From assembly GCA_947447265.1 (NCBI GenBank), contig CANFKC010000018.1, forward strand, positions 20,620 to 84,619: a DNA stretch of 64,000 bases, written 5' to 3'. The translations under genes were made by a program, and so were the position numbers. A model generated the notes under the pieces. That model was given only the letters and a program-made list of their open reading frames with translations, was not told the origin of the DNA and did no database searches. Of this stretch, positions 26,557-36,671 are shown piece by piece. The first letter of the stretch is position 1. Every line of letters starts with the position of its first letter. This DNA is from Chitinophagaceae bacterium (GTDB lineage Bacteria > Bacteroidota > Bacteroidia > Chitinophagales > Chitinophagaceae).

Positions 26557-27368
26557 ATGGAACAAAAGATCTTTAAATTACAATCTGGAGTTGCGATGAT
26601 GGTTCTGGCCTGCTTACTACAAGCCTGCGCGGGTGGTGGTAGTAACGGAAATGCAACTGATTCGACTGCTATAAAAAATGATAGCGCCGCTATCCCCAGC
26701 CCTGTCGGTAACCCGGGTGACGATAGAATAGCAAATTACAGGGGTATTGATGTATCTCGCTACAATGGCGACCTGGTGGCAGAAATTGACGGTACCGACA
26801 GCCTTACATTTATTGTATGTAAGGCCTCAGAAGGGCTTAATTACCGCGACCCAGATTATGATAAGAACAGGCAGATCATAAAACAAAAGGGTATGCTGAG
26901 CGGGAATTATCATTTTTACCATACCGCAGATGACCCGACAACACAGGCTAACTTTTTCTGGTCAACGATACAAACAGCAGGAGTGCCGGATATGCCCCCT
27001 ATAGTAGATATAGAACAAGGTAGCCTGCCGCAACCTGCCTAAGGGAAAGCTGCCAGCAGCATTAAGGTTGACGTTCAGAAATTGCAGAAAGACCTGCTTA
27101 CTTTTGTGCAGCAGATAGAAAAACTCAGTGGCCGCAGGCCAATGATATATACCGGAGAGGCATTCGCCAACGAGTACCTTGGCAATGAGATATTTGCCAA
27201 ATACCCGCTTTGGCTGGCTGAATATTCCGGTAAGCCAAGTCCTGTTATTCCCTCTGTATGGAAAAAATAGGTTTGAAGATCTGGCAAAAAACAGATAAAT
27301 ACGATATTGATTCTAAGCCAACCGATTATGATTTATACATCGGTAAAAAGTCAGATTTGCTGAAATAG
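26557..27368 (+). pseudogene. Disrupted GH25-type lysozyme lipoprotein gene
   Basis: From the ATG at 26557 the frame encodes a lipoprotein signal (lipobox near LLQAC) and a GH25 muramidase domain (YRGIDVSRYNGD, FIVCKASEG, GNYHFYH, PPIVDIEQG with the catalytic DxE). A TAA at 27040-27042 interrupts it, but the same frame continues with clear GH25 sequence (GRRPMIYTGEAF, YPLWLAEYSG) to a TAG at 27268-27270. If one base is restored in the A6 run near 27262-27267, the frame continues as IGLKIWQKTDKYDID to the stop at 27366-27368, which supplies the expected C-terminal strand. So there are two independent lesions. A sequencing error could explain the A-run but less easily the stop. Confidence 0.85.
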
Positions 27369-27409
27369 TTGCTTGCAGCTTTGCCAATAATCACAACCGT
27401 GCAAATAGT

Positions 27410-28375
27410 TTATTTTAAAATAATTACCCTTTGCGTAACTGGTGGCATGCCCTCTGCTCCAAACTTAAGGTAGTAAACACCCGCAGATAGGTACTGAGTA
27501 CTTATTTGCACGGTTTCAGTATTAATGTAATTCCCGGTGAATACCACTACGCCAGTAGTATTAAAAAGCGTTGCAATTAACGCTGGAACGGGTTTAGAGA
27601 AACTTACATTTATATAATCGGTAGCCGGCACCGGGAAAATGTTGATATCGTTACCAGGGAAGATTTGTGGCACCGCGCTGTAATCTTTACCACAAATGCC
27701 GCTCGCCAGCTTTATTGCCGTTGCAGGGTCGTTATAACAACGAACGGAGTCCTGATACTGTACTGCATCGGAAGTAACAATAATGCAGCGTCCACAATAG
27801 GGTAGCAGTCCTCCATTTACAGTTCCTATTTTCATGGCGTATCGGTGTGCGGCATCACGACCGTAAGAATAGTAGTAGTGCGGGCTGCCCGGGTCAATTG
27901 GTGTTGTGTATACCGTTTTCAGGTGGGCTGTATCGTAGGTCGCAATCTTTACCGAGTCTACAACAAAGCTGAAGAATGAATCGGTAACAGTAGCCATGGT
28001 GGCAGGTTCAGGTGGTAATACCGGCAAGGTTATGGTATCTCCCGCATTTACGTTGAAAACATATAAAGGCGTGAATTTTGAGAACAGATGGTTATAAACA
28101 AAAACAGTATCTGCATTGCTATAGATAAATAGGTCGGGATGAGCATTAACCTTCAAGCCCATTGCCAGCCATGGGTTTGCGGTATATGCTTTTTGAGTAA
28201 CCTTTCTGCAGTTGACCCCTAAAATAGTAGTATCGGTAACATACGCTGAATGAAATACTCCATAAGGCATGGCATGATACCACTCTGAGCCAGCCGGGGC
28301 AAAGTTAATTTGAGCCTGCAGGTTGTAAGATAGAAAGAGGGCTGCAAGAAAAGCGATTGTAACGATAGGTTTCAT
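27410..28375 (-). CDS. T9SS-sorted secreted protein, unknown function
   Basis: A 321-residue protein with a signal peptide (to about LQAQ, residue 22), a central beta-rich domain of about 210 residues with four Cys (including YCGRC), and a type A T9SS sorting domain at the end (INIFPVPATDYINV, TLFNTTGVVVF, AGVYYLKFG, ending RVIILK). The central domain is common in Chitinophagaceae secreted proteins, but I cannot name it. No partner genes; the broken lysozyme gene converges on it. Confidence 0.8.
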   Translation of the reverse strand: MKPIVTIAFLAALFLSYNLQAQINFAPAGSEWYHAMPYGVFHSAYVTDTTILGVNCRKVTQKAYTANPWLAMGLKVNAHPDLFIYSNADTVFVYNHLFSKFTPLYVFNVNAGDTITLPVLPPEPATMATVTDSFFSFVVDSVKIATYDTAHLKTVYTTPIDPGSPHYYYSYGRDAAHRYAMKIGTVNGGLLPYCGRCIIVTSDAVQYQDSVRCYNDPATAIKLASGICGKDYSAVPQIFPGNDINIFPVPATDYINVSFSKPVPALIATLFNTTGVVVFTGNYINTETVQISTQYLSAGVYYLKFGAEGMPPVTQRVIILK

Positions 28376-28444
28376 ATAGGAATTTTAAATACAAAAATAA
28401 TAATTTCCCTAACCCAGTTACGTTTTTAGTAGCTTATTCTTATG

Positions 28445-29170
28445 TTATTTATCTATTACAGCAATTAGGTTTTGTGTGAATATACCCGCAGAGCTGCCTG
28501 TTTCCACCATCTTCCAGAACTTTAGTTTCATCACCATCAGTTTCCAGAGCAGATACCTGACATTTGATTTCAGGCCGTGCGGCACTGGTCCGGTTGGATA
28601 GCATGCCGATTTTTTAAATCCTGTGTTGAGGATAATCTGGTTCACTGAGCTAGCTGTATAGGCCATTTCATGAGTGTAATCTCCATAGAAAACACTGGTA
28701 TAAAATAAGCCCTGGCCATTAGGTACCTGCATCACAAAGCGTCCGCCATCATTCAGGCTTTTGCTCACCAGCGCAAGAATTTCAAATACCTCGTTGCGGG
28801 TGAAGTGTTCTATCACATCGCGTGCAATAATAAAGTCGAATTTCTTCCCCCTATTGCTGAGGTAGTCTATAAGGTCGCCACATTCAAGGTTACCTATGCC
28901 CAATTGGCGCCCTTTATCTATCTGTTCCTGCGATATATCAATGCCATGGGCATTGTTATAGCCGCGTTTATTCAGCCAGTATACAAAGTTGCCATCACCG
29001 CAACCTATATCTAGAATTGCAGCGTTCTTATTGGCCGGCAAATGCTTCAGATAATGAAAATCAAGGGCGGGAAAGTGCCCTTCGATACGCGCAATTGTCA
29101 TATCGCCATAAAGTGTTTTGTTATGGGTAGATACGTAACTGCTGTATATGATTTCTTTGAACTTTTCCAT
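28445..29170 (-). CDS. Class I SAM-dependent methyltransferase
   Basis: A 241-residue methyltransferase with motif I ILDIGCGDGNF, the acidic strand 2 residue in HGIDIS, and a downstream DFIIARDVIEHF motif. It belongs to the Methyltransf_11/23 type often found in polysaccharide clusters, where it methylates sugars or carrier-linked glycans; the substrate is not evident. Its ATG overlaps the stop codon of the upstream glycosyltransferase by one base (TAATG), so it is the last gene of the polysaccharide operon. Confidence 0.85.
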   Translation of the reverse strand: MEKFKEIIYSSYVSTHNKTLYGDMTIARIEGHFPALDFHYLKHLPANKNAAILDIGCGDGNFVYWLNKRGYNNAHGIDISQEQIDKGRQLGIGNLECGDLIDYLSNRGKKFDFIIARDVIEHFTRNEVFEILALVSKSLNDGGRFVMQVPNGQGLFYTSVFYGDYTHEMAYTASSVNQIILNTGFKKSACYPTGPVPHGLKSNVRYLLWKLMVMKLKFWKMVETGSSAGIFTQNLIAVIDK

Positions 29171-30204
29171 TATAGTTGAGTCATGAGTTGAATAATAGTT
29201 TTAGCGCGTGCATCCAGCGAATGCTCTGCCATTGCCCTGTTATGGCCGGCAGTGCAGATTTGGTTTCTCAGGGTTGTATTGGCCAGATATTCTTTTGTTT
29301 TGGCTGCCAGTTCCTCGGCACCGTCGAAAAAGCCAGCTTCCTCATTTTCTTTATAATATAGCACCGACTCTTCGTTGCGTTCGTGCAGCATAAACCCGCC
29401 TGCACCCGGTATGTGAAACGTGCGCGAAGTAATGAGATCGCCTGATGAAGCGCCCGAAACCTGTTCTGATAATATACCGAGGTTTATTTTTGAGCATTGA
29501 ATGGCCATCGCATAAAGATCGCCGACAACCGGCATCCCTTGTATGGAGCTTTTTAATACTCCTGCTGTTGCTTTATCCCATTGGCCGCCCCATATTTTGA
29601 GGCTTATATCGGGTAATGTTTGTTTGAGATGTGCGAGTAATTTTTCCTTTTTGGGAGACCAGATGCCTATAAATGAAACGTCGCAGCCAAAAACACTTTT
29701 ATCTTTTTCAGTTATTTTTAACGGCCGGTGTATATCAGGGTCGAAACCATGAGGGATAAAACTTACGTTTTTTACCGTATATTTTTCCTGCATATCGCGT
29801 ATGCCGAACGTTTTGGTCGTGAATATGAGGTCATATAATGGTATAGCCTTTGGTATATTTTCGCCATGTGCTGTCATGCTTACGTCTGGATAGAACATAG
29901 CCAGTTTACAACCCTGTTGCCGGGCATATTGCAAGGTTTCCGGGGTTACGAATACGCCTTTATAAATAAAGAGTACATCAGGCTTCAGTACTTTTACCTG
30001 ACGTGTAATTGCCGTATTGAAAGAAGCCTGCTGCCATGGGCGTAGCAGGCGTTCGCCTATTTTAAGCTTTTTATCTTCACTCTTCAGGCTTATGTAATAA
30101 AATTCGTCTATTACTTCAATGAGGCAATTTTCGCGGCTAAAAGCACGGAAAAGGCCGCCTGCATTACTACCTCTCCAAATTGGGCCAACACAAAGAATAC
30201 GCAT
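29170..30204 (-). CDS. CgeB-like glycosyltransferase
   Basis: A 344-residue GT-B fold protein with the CgeB/YkvP layout: N-terminal domain with MRILCVGPIWRGSNAGGL, then KPDVLFIYKGVFVTP, FYPDVSMTAHGENIP and DLIFTTK. The C-terminal donor-binding domain has FIGIWSPKKEKLL, GDLITSRTFHIPGAGGFML and ERNEESVLYYKENEE. It would transfer a sugar from a nucleotide donor during surface polysaccharide synthesis. Coupled to the methyltransferase downstream and 8 bases from the polymerase-like gene upstream. Confidence 0.85.
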   Translation of the reverse strand: MRILCVGPIWRGSNAGGLFRAFSRENCLIEVIDEFYYISLKSEDKKLKIGERLLRPWQQASFNTAITRQVKVLKPDVLFIYKGVFVTPETLQYARQQGCKLAMFYPDVSMTAHGENIPKAIPLYDLIFTTKTFGIRDMQEKYTVKNVSFIPHGFDPDIHRPLKITEKDKSVFGCDVSFIGIWSPKKEKLLAHLKQTLPDISLKIWGGQWDKATAGVLKSSIQGMPVVGDLYAMAIQCSKINLGILSEQVSGASSGDLITSRTFHIPGAGGFMLHERNEESVLYYKENEEAGFFDGAEELAAKTKEYLANTTLRNQICTAGHNRAMAEHSLDARAKTIIQLMTQL

Positions 30205-30212
30205 AGATTCGT

Positions 30213-31553
30213 TTAAAAATAACTTACTATTACCTTTTTAATTGTAAACAGCATGAGGTACGTTGATGCATAAGTTACTAATAGCTGAAGATCTGCACCA
30301 ATACCAAATGAATATAACAGTACATAGCCGCCAAAAAGAACACCAATAATGTTATAGGGAGAGGATTCAAATTCTACTGAGTTCCAGAGCATTCGTATAA
30401 TACCACCGAATAAAAAACAGCCGATTACCACACCAAGCCAGCCAAAGTCGACGTAAAATTCACCCATTATGGTCATGTTAATTGAATTGTTGGCACGCCC
30501 GTTGTCACCAATGGTAGCAGTGCCAATTTCAACGGCAAACCAGGAACCCAGCTGAACGAGTGGTTTTTCCGGCCACAAAAAACGCGGAATAAGCGCATAA
30601 GCAACGGCTGCACTCACAGAACCCTCGTAAAACCCTTTTTGTTTAGTAAGTTTAACGCAGTTGCTAAGCTGCGCCATAATAGCGGACCGTTCCAGGAAGG
30701 TACCCTGGTTTTCGTCCTCATCTTCAAAGCTATTTTTAATGGTTACATAGCTGTTGGCCTGGGCATATTCTTTTGCAAACACGTCAGAAAAACGGGCCCG
30801 ATATCTTCCCAGTGTGCCAAACGATGCGATGAAAACAGAAAAAATAATAACAAAAGGAACTATACGGTAACTAAATAGTGCTTTTACGCTGCCTTTACCG
30901 GCAAAGTAGCCCGCGAACATAATAGCAGTTGGTAAAAGCAATTCACTTCGCAGATAGGAGGTCTGGAAAGCTGAATAAGTCTGGATCACAAGTAAAATAA
31001 ATCCATACGTCATGAACTTTCTATCATTTGTTACTGCCCAAAGCCTGGCATAGAATAATATACCAATGGTGCCAATAAGATATAGCAGCTTGGAAACTGA
31101 ACCGAGGAAGGAGAGATAAAATATAATTTGCTGTACGAAAACAGAAATAAATAAAACAACGCTGAACATCTTTACAGCAAGTTCCCGGCTAACATCCAGT
31201 CTTAAGGAAGGGAAGGAGCGTGTAGAAAAGAATTCGTAGCCGATAAAAATGAAACTTACACCTATCGCCCAGATAGAACTGGCTTCCGGCAGGTAGCTCG
31301 CTATCATGTATGCGTTCATTGAACTCTTTTCAATCCCTGATTGGCCAATAACCACAATATTACCAGATGAAGCAATAATTCCGCTGAAATAAAATACCGT
31401 AAGGGGCTGAAAAATACGTCTATTCCGGTTTAATACGCCAAGCAGTGCAATTGTACAGTGGACAATTATTGCAGCATTAATAAATTCCGGTTCAAGGCCC
31501 AGAATATTATCAAGGAATATATATATTGCAATGAAAATTATGTGTAGTATCAT
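30213..31553 (-). CDS. O-antigen polymerase-like membrane protein (Wzy type)
   Basis: A 446-residue protein with about ten to twelve membrane helices and a large periplasmic loop (about residues 250-340) that contains RYRARFSDVF and ALIPRFLWPEKPLV. The pattern PRFLWPEKP before a glycine- and asparagine-rich stretch (GDNGRANNSINMTIMGEFYVDFGW) is typical of oligosaccharide repeat-unit polymerases. Wzy proteins join repeat units on the periplasmic side. Assignment rests on topology, this loop and the gene context; sequence identity within the family is low. Confidence 0.75.
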   Translation of the reverse strand: MILHIIFIAIYIFLDNILGLEPEFINAAIIVHCTIALLGVLNRNRRIFQPLTVFYFSGIIASSGNIVVIGQSGIEKSSMNAYMIASYLPEASSIWAIGVSFIFIGYEFFSTRSFPSLRLDVSRELAVKMFSVVLFISVFVQQIIFYLSFLGSVSKLLYLIGTIGILFYARLWAVTNDRKFMTYGFILLVIQTYSAFQTSYLRSELLLPTAIMFAGYFAGKGSVKALFSYRIVPFVIIFSVFIASFGTLGRYRARFSDVFAKEYAQANSYVTIKNSFEDEDENQGTFLERSAIMAQLSNCVKLTKQKGFYEGSVSAAVAYALIPRFLWPEKPLVQLGSWFAVEIGTATIGDNGRANNSINMTIMGEFYVDFGWLGVVIGCFLFGGIIRMLWNSVEFESSPYNIIGVLFGGYVLLYSFGIGADLQLLVTYASTYLMLFTIKKVIVSYF

Positions 31554-31736
31554 CCCTGATTTTTACTGGCCCATCCGGCACCCGCCAGGGTACCCACTTT
31601 AATACGCACAAATATAATGCAATTAATCGGCGCTAGGTTACACTATCATTATACCCCTGAAAATATTACATTATGCTAATAACGGAACATGCGAGCCGCA
31701 ACTGGTATAATGCCTATCAAAGCCAGCCCTGCAATA

Positions 31737-33575
31737 TTATTTAACATTAAATTCCTTCATCCATAATGCAACGGAAAGTTGCCTCCAGATATGCAGAGCA
31801 GTTGGTGTATCCAGTTTGTTGCTGTTGAGCTGAGTTACCAGGTTGTTATGAAATTCCGGTTTAATAAATCGGACGTCGTTAAAATTACTCATCACCCATT
31901 CTTTATCCCGCATCAACGAATCTGCCAACGGGGTAAAGAACCCAATCTTATCGGTCCTACGGTATACTTCTTCAGGCATATACTGCTTGCAGGCTTCCCT
32001 CAAAATATACTTCCTTAATCCGTTCTTTAAAAATTCGCCCGGTTTAATAGTAGCAACAAATTCAGCTATTCTATGGTCAAGGAAGGGCATCCTGCCTTCT
32101 ACGCTATATGCCATGCCATTTCTGTCGTCATATTGCACCAGGTGCGGTAAATGCACACCGTAAACTGATTCTGACCAAACATTGTATAGGTTTTCATAGC
32201 TATACATTTTTATCATGCTCTCGTCTACGTCATTCAGCAACTCAGGTAGTATGTGTGCCCTGCGCTTCAACCTTGAATTTATACGCATCCGGTTCTCCAG
32301 GTCAGGCAGGGTCGATTGCAACAGTGCGCGCATCATGAACCCTTTACCCAACTTCATTGCTTTCAGGTTATTGTAAAACCGCGCGAACTGCAATGATTTA
32401 AACTGGCCGGGCAACAATGCCTGTGCCATATTGTTATAACCGAAAAATATTTCGTCTGCACCTTGTCCGTTAAGAATAACTTTAATACCCGCATCAGCAG
32501 CCATCTGCATTAAAAAGCCATGTGCTATTATTGATGGGTCTCCAAATGGCTCTTCCTGTATCCTGAGGTATTTGACCAGATCATCTTTAACCGAAAGCGC
32601 ATTGAGGTTTTTGTTATGAACAATAAACCGGGGGTTATTCCATTTTTTTATTACAGCTTCTACATATTTTGTTTCGTCAAAGCTGCTATTGGGCGACTGG
32701 GCCGTAAATATATGTATGTCTTTATCGTAGTAAGTAGAAAGTATGCCCGTTACAATTGACGAATCAATACCACCCGATAAGGTAATGCCTATTGGCACAT
32801 CCGCCAGTGTTTGTGAAAGCACCCCTTCCACGATAAGATCATGCAGTGTGCGTTTGGCTACACTATCAAATGGCACTTTATCGCTGTTACGGATGTCAGG
32901 CAGCACCCAATAAGGCTTTGCATTAATGGAGTTTTCGTTTGGTCCCAGCCATGCATAACATCCTTGAGGGAACTGTTCAATATCCCGGAAGAAGGTATGA
33001 TTACCCAGATGCCCATAATTACCCAGCGCAATAAATTCGGTAAGCGCGGTGGCATTATAGTGCGGGTTGGGATGATAGGCTAGTATTGGTTTTATTTCGC
33101 TGGATAGGAGCCATGCCCCATTTTTAAGGTTATGGGTATAAACTGGCTTCTGTCCGTAGCGGTCGCGGCTAATAAATATTTTCCCGGTACTCTTATCCCA
33201 GATTATAATAGCCCACATGCCCACCATTTCCGCAAGCATTTTTTCCTGCTTCAGGCGGAAGAGTTCTATAATAGTTTCAGTATCAGAATGTCCCTTAAAA
33301 TTATAGCCGGATAAATATTTTTTTCTTAGTTCAAGATGGTTATAAATTTCCCCATTAAATATGATCTGGTACCTGCCGCATGAAGATGCCATGGGCTGAT
33401 GGCCCAATTCAGAAAGCTCGAGAATAGAAAGGCGCATGTGAAGCAACGTTACATTGCTGTCGTTAAATATACCGGTATCATCTGGGCCCCGATGCCTGAG
33501 CATAGGTTGGGCTCCGGTTGCGAACCTGAGGCCCTCTTCTGCACTATTGCCAATATAACAGGCTATTCCACACAT
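31737..33575 (-). CDS. asnB: Asparagine synthase-like glutamine amidotransferase (AsnB/WbpS type)
   Basis: A 612-residue enzyme with an N-terminal class II amidotransferase domain (nucleophile C2 in MCGIACYIG) and an asparagine synthase ATP-pyrophosphatase domain with the P-loop SGGIDS (267-272). It transfers ammonia from glutamine to a carboxylate, making asparagine or an amidated sugar acid. Placement inside a polysaccharide cluster makes amidation of uronic acid residues as likely as free asparagine synthesis. Length fits the exosortase/polysaccharide-associated amidotransferase subgroup. All catalytic elements are intact. Confidence 0.88.
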   Translation of the reverse strand: MCGIACYIGNSAEEGLRFATGAQPMLRHRGPDDTGIFNDSNVTLLHMRLSILELSELGHQPMASSCGRYQIIFNGEIYNHLELRKKYLSGYNFKGHSDTETIIELFRLKQEKMLAEMVGMWAIIIWDKSTGKIFISRDRYGQKPVYTHNLKNGAWLLSSEIKPILAYHPNPHYNATALTEFIALGNYGHLGNHTFFRDIEQFPQGCYAWLGPNENSINAKPYWVLPDIRNSDKVPFDSVAKRTLHDLIVEGVLSQTLADVPIGITLSGGIDSSIVTGILSTYYDKDIHIFTAQSPNSSFDETKYVEAVIKKWNNPRFIVHNKNLNALSVKDDLVKYLRIQEEPFGDPSIIAHGFLMQMAADAGIKVILNGQGADEIFFGYNNMAQALLPGQFKSLQFARFYNNLKAMKLGKGFMMRALLQSTLPDLENRMRINSRLKRRAHILPELLNDVDESMIKMYSYENLYNVWSESVYGVHLPHLVQYDDRNGMAYSVEGRMPFLDHRIAEFVATIKPGEFLKNGLRKYILREACKQYMPEEVYRRTDKIGFFTPLADSLMRDKEWVMSNFNDVRFIKPEFHNNLVTQLNSNKLDTPTALHIWRQLSVALWMKEFNVK

Positions 33576-33607
33576 AATTTAGCTGATACTGTAATTTCGT
33601 TATTCAA

Positions 33608-34774
33608 TTAATGGTTACTGGAGTTTTGTAAAAAACTGATTATTGGTTCTGCCTGTTTTTGCATGCAATAGTAGTCTTTAACAAAGCTAATTATCATTTC
33701 TTTATTGTTATTGGCTTCCACCTGCTTAATGGCATCTCTTAATGTAATGCTAATATCAGCAACCGATGGGCTATCGGCCAAAGCGGCTACACCAACGTTT
33801 TCAAACATATTCATGTATACGCACTTTACCCCCAGAATGAACAGACCTTTGTTAAGGTATTCCCCAACCTTGTTTGGTGCAATCATTTTTGAAGCAATAT
33901 TGTCTCTATACTCCCTTACAAGGCAGGCTCCAATATGCGAATTTGCCTGTAGTGCCAACATTTCTTCCCGGCTCACATAGGGCAGCAGCTGCACATTTTC
34001 ACGCATAGGGCTGGCGGCCACAATTCTCTTTATTTCATTACAATATGGGTTGTCTTTCATGCCGGTAACTATCATAGCGCAGCCGGTATCACCCACCTTC
34101 AAATATGCCTGTACCAATTCTGAAACACATAGGCGTTCGTTCACCGCACCCGTATAGAGCAATATTTTTTTATTCAGGAAGTGTGCAGGCACCAATTTCC
34201 TGAATATCCCCTGCGTTGATTTTTCCAGGTCTTTTTCAGAGAAATAGCTTGTATTGTATATCGTATCAGGCAACACATCCATATGCACGCGGCCTGCCAG
34301 CCATGCCGAGCGCTGCACCGAAGGTGTTGCGACAAGATCAGCTTTAGGAAGGCTATTTAATGCAATGAGGTTATTGAAATTATTAAGCGGTGAATGCATC
34401 ACATATTTCCATTCAAAATCTGCAATTTCAAGTGCGAAATAGATAACGGAAGTCGCCGATTTAAACTTTAGTGCTGTTAGAAAAGAGAAGGGGCAAAAAG
34501 AAATAATAGCATGTGTTTCGCTGGTCACGAGTTCACTCGCCCGTATTGCATACTTACGCCTCAGCCTCCACCTTTGTAAAAAGGGAATGTCATGGTGTTT
34601 GCCAACAGATTCCACAATTATATTCGGTCCCAGGTCACTTTCTGCAGGCACATAAGAATCAAATGTAAGTATGTGGATGTCATACCCCAGATCACGGAGC
34701 GTTTGCGCACTGGCATAAACCGGTGGCAAAAAATCAGGGTGCACAAGAGTAAATAATAAAATCTTTTGCTTCAT
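33608..34774 (-). CDS. Glycosyltransferase, GT4-like
   Basis: A 388-residue GT-B protein. N-terminal acceptor domain with FLPPVYASAQTLRDLGYDIHILTFD, C-terminal donor domain with ILLYTGAVNERLCVSELVQAY, QLLPYVSREEMLALQANSHIG and APNKVGEYLNKGLFIL, the E-x7-E-like region of GT4 enzymes (with a variant second position). It is the first gene in the minus-strand polysaccharide operon (transcribed 34774 to 28445). Acceptor and donor are unknown. Confidence 0.82.
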   Translation of the reverse strand: MKQKILLFTLVHPDFLPPVYASAQTLRDLGYDIHILTFDSYVPAESDLGPNIIVESVGKHHDIPFLQRWRLRRKYAIRASELVTSETHAIISFCPFSFLTALKFKSATSVIYFALEIADFEWKYVMHSPLNNFNNLIALNSLPKADLVATPSVQRSAWLAGRVHMDVLPDTIYNTSYFSEKDLEKSTQGIFRKLVPAHFLNKKILLYTGAVNERLCVSELVQAYLKVGDTGCAMIVTGMKDNPYCNEIKRIVAASPMRENVQLLPYVSREEMLALQANSHIGACLVREYRDNIASKMIAPNKVGEYLNKGLFILGVKCVYMNMFENVGVAALADSPSVADISITLRDAIKQVEANNNKEMIISFVKDYYCMQKQAEPIISFLQNSSNH

Positions 34775-34958
34775 CCTCAGGTTATAATCAACTTTTTATC
34801 CTATTTACTAATGTGGTGATGGCTACATGGTTTAGCCTGGTGAACAGATTTTTAAATTAAGGAGTTTATAAGGTGCTCCAAAAATACATTTATTGTTCAA
34901 ATTATTGGTATGAACGTAAAAACTAACAACAAAACAATATTGCCAGCTGTTAATAAAC

Positions 34959-35774
34959 TTATTGTAACAGGTAAACTTCTCTGAATGGAATATCAGATTG
35001 AACAACAGCACGACCACCCTTTTTGAATATACCGAAAATAGCGGAGCCGGTACCGCTCATGGCAGCATATATGGCGCCTTGTGCATATAATTGCGCTTTT
35101 ATAGCCGCGAGTTCGGGATGCTTTGCAAATACAGTAGCTTCAAAATCGTTGGCGACACTGTCGCGCCATTCTGGTACGGGCAATGTGCCCAGTCCGGCCA
35201 GGTTAAATGGCGCTGGTCGTGGGTTAATGTTACTGAACGCATCGCGGGTTGACACATGTACCTCAGGACAGATAAGCTGGATACTGTATGCAGAAAGGTC
35301 GATATTTACCGGGGTCATTTTTTCGCCCCTGCCGGTTGCAAATTGGGGTGTATTGTAAACAAAGAAGGGACAGTCACTGCCCAAAGTAAGCGCCATAGCG
35401 GCAAGAGCAGGTTTATCGAGCTCAAGGGTGCAATAGTCGTTTAGTAATTGCAGCATAAAAGCCCCATCGGCAGAGCCACCGCCGAGGCCGGCACCCATAG
35501 GTATTACCTTGTGCAGCAAAATTTCCAGTTGCGGTATTTTTGCAGGGAACTGCTGTTGCAGCATAGTGTATGCTTTCCATACCAGGTTATCTGTAGCATC
35601 GCCGGCAACGGGCAGGCCTGTTACCCGCATAGCAGTTTTTGCGGCAGGTATCACCTCCAGCACATCTTGAACCATAAGCGGGAAGAAGACGGTTTCTAGA
35701 TCGTGATAGCCATCGCTTCGTTTTGCGGTTACATACAAACCCAGGTTTATCTTACAATTTGGAAAACACAGCAT
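34959..35774 (-). CDS. ispE: 4-diphosphocytidyl-2-C-methyl-D-erythritol kinase
   Basis: GHMP kinase that phosphorylates CDP-methylerythritol in the MEP isoprenoid pathway. The 271-residue protein starts with the substrate-binding NCKINLGL and SDGYHDLETVF, has the GHMP phosphate loop PMGAGLGGGSADG (about 92-104) and a C-terminal GTGSAIFG motif. Length is normal to slightly short. A rare feature is the short C-terminus ending REVYLLQ. It shares no operon with the polysaccharide cluster: a 184-base AT-rich spacer lies between. Confidence 0.95.
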   Translation of the reverse strand: MLCFPNCKINLGLYVTAKRSDGYHDLETVFFPLMVQDVLEVIPAAKTAMRVTGLPVAGDATDNLVWKAYTMLQQQFPAKIPQLEILLHKVIPMGAGLGGGSADGAFMLQLLNDYCTLELDKPALAAMALTLGSDCPFFVYNTPQFATGRGEKMTPVNIDLSAYSIQLICPEVHVSTRDAFSNINPRPAPFNLAGLGTLPVPEWRDSVANDFEATVFAKHPELAAIKAQLYAQGAIYAAMSGTGSAIFGIFKKGGRAVVQSDIPFREVYLLQ

Positions 35775-35794
35775 ACGGGAGGTGAAATTATACG

Positions 35795-35802
35795 TATTTT
35801 TG
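35795..35802 (+). promoter_or_regulatory. -7 box upstream of the LolD-type gene
   Basis: TATTTTTG matches TAnnTTTG. Transcription would start near 35808 and give a 165-base leader before the ATG at 35974. Confidence 0.4.
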
Positions 35803-35973
35803 GAGATTGTGAAGACGTTTTAACTGCCCGCATAAAACGTGCGGAACAATTGGTGAACGTTTACAAAATTAAGTAGGCAACCGGTATATTTCATTTTTAA
35901 TGTTTCTGATACATGGTTACGTACAATTTTCATTTATTAACAGCATTCAGGCTAGGCATTGTAAACAACAAGA

Positions 35974-36657
35974 ATGAAAGAAGTAATAAGGCTCAATGAC
36001 ATAACCAAGAGTTATTTTCTGGGTAATCAGGCGTTACCTGTTTTAAAGGGAATAAACCTGCTGATAAATGAAAATGAATATGTGGCGCTAATGGGTCCTT
36101 CGGGTTCCGGCAAATCGACCCTGATGAATATTTTGGGTTGCCTTGATTCGCCAACCGGCGGTTCGTATATACTTAATGGGCAGAACGTGAGCAATATGGA
36201 AGATGACGAATTGGCCGATGTGAGGAATGTGGAGATAGGATTTGTATTTCAGCAGTTCAATTTATTGCCGCGCCTTACAGCGTGGGAGAACGTAGCATTG
36301 CCACTTATTTATGCAGGATTGAAAAGAAGCGAACGTGAGGAACGCGCCCGCGCCATGCTGGAGAAAGTTGGCCTGAGTGAGCGTGCGCACCACAAACCTA
36401 ATGAGCTGAGTGGCGGCCAGAGCCAGCGTGTAGCCATAGCCAGGGCATTAATCAATAATCCATCGCTGCTACTGGCAGATGAACCTACAGGTAACCTGGA
36501 TACCCGAACATCAGAAGAAATTATGGAGCTTTTTGGCAACATACATAAGCAGGGTAATACCGTTGTATTAGTCACGCATGAAGAAGATATTGCCAATTTT
36601 ACGCAGCGGGTTATACGCGTTCGCGATGGTGTGGTAGAATCGGATAGAAGCAAGTAG
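35974..36657 (+). CDS. ABC transporter ATP-binding protein, LolD/MacB type
   Basis: A 227-residue ATPase with Walker [10 protein letters not shown] (41-49), Q-loop in [12 protein letters not shown], signature LSGGQ, Walker [13 protein letters not shown] and H-loop in VTHEED. The signature is followed by SQR where most relatives have QQR. The subfamily powers lipoprotein release (LolCDE) or MacAB-type efflux and division-associated FtsE-like work. Its permease partner is not adjacent in this window, so the exact complex is open. Confidence 0.9.
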   Translation: MKEVIRLNDITKSYFLGNQALPVLKGINLLINENEYVALMGPSGSGKSTLMNILGCLDSPTGGSYILNGQNVSNMEDDELADVRNVEIGFVFQQFNLLPRLTAWENVALPLIYAGLKRSEREERARAMLEKVGLSERAHHKPNELSGGQSQRVAIARALINNPSLLLADEPTGNLDTRTSEEIMELFGNIHKQGNTVVLVTHEEDIANFTQRVIRVRDGVVESDRSK

Positions 36658-36671
36658 TAATGGTGACTTGA

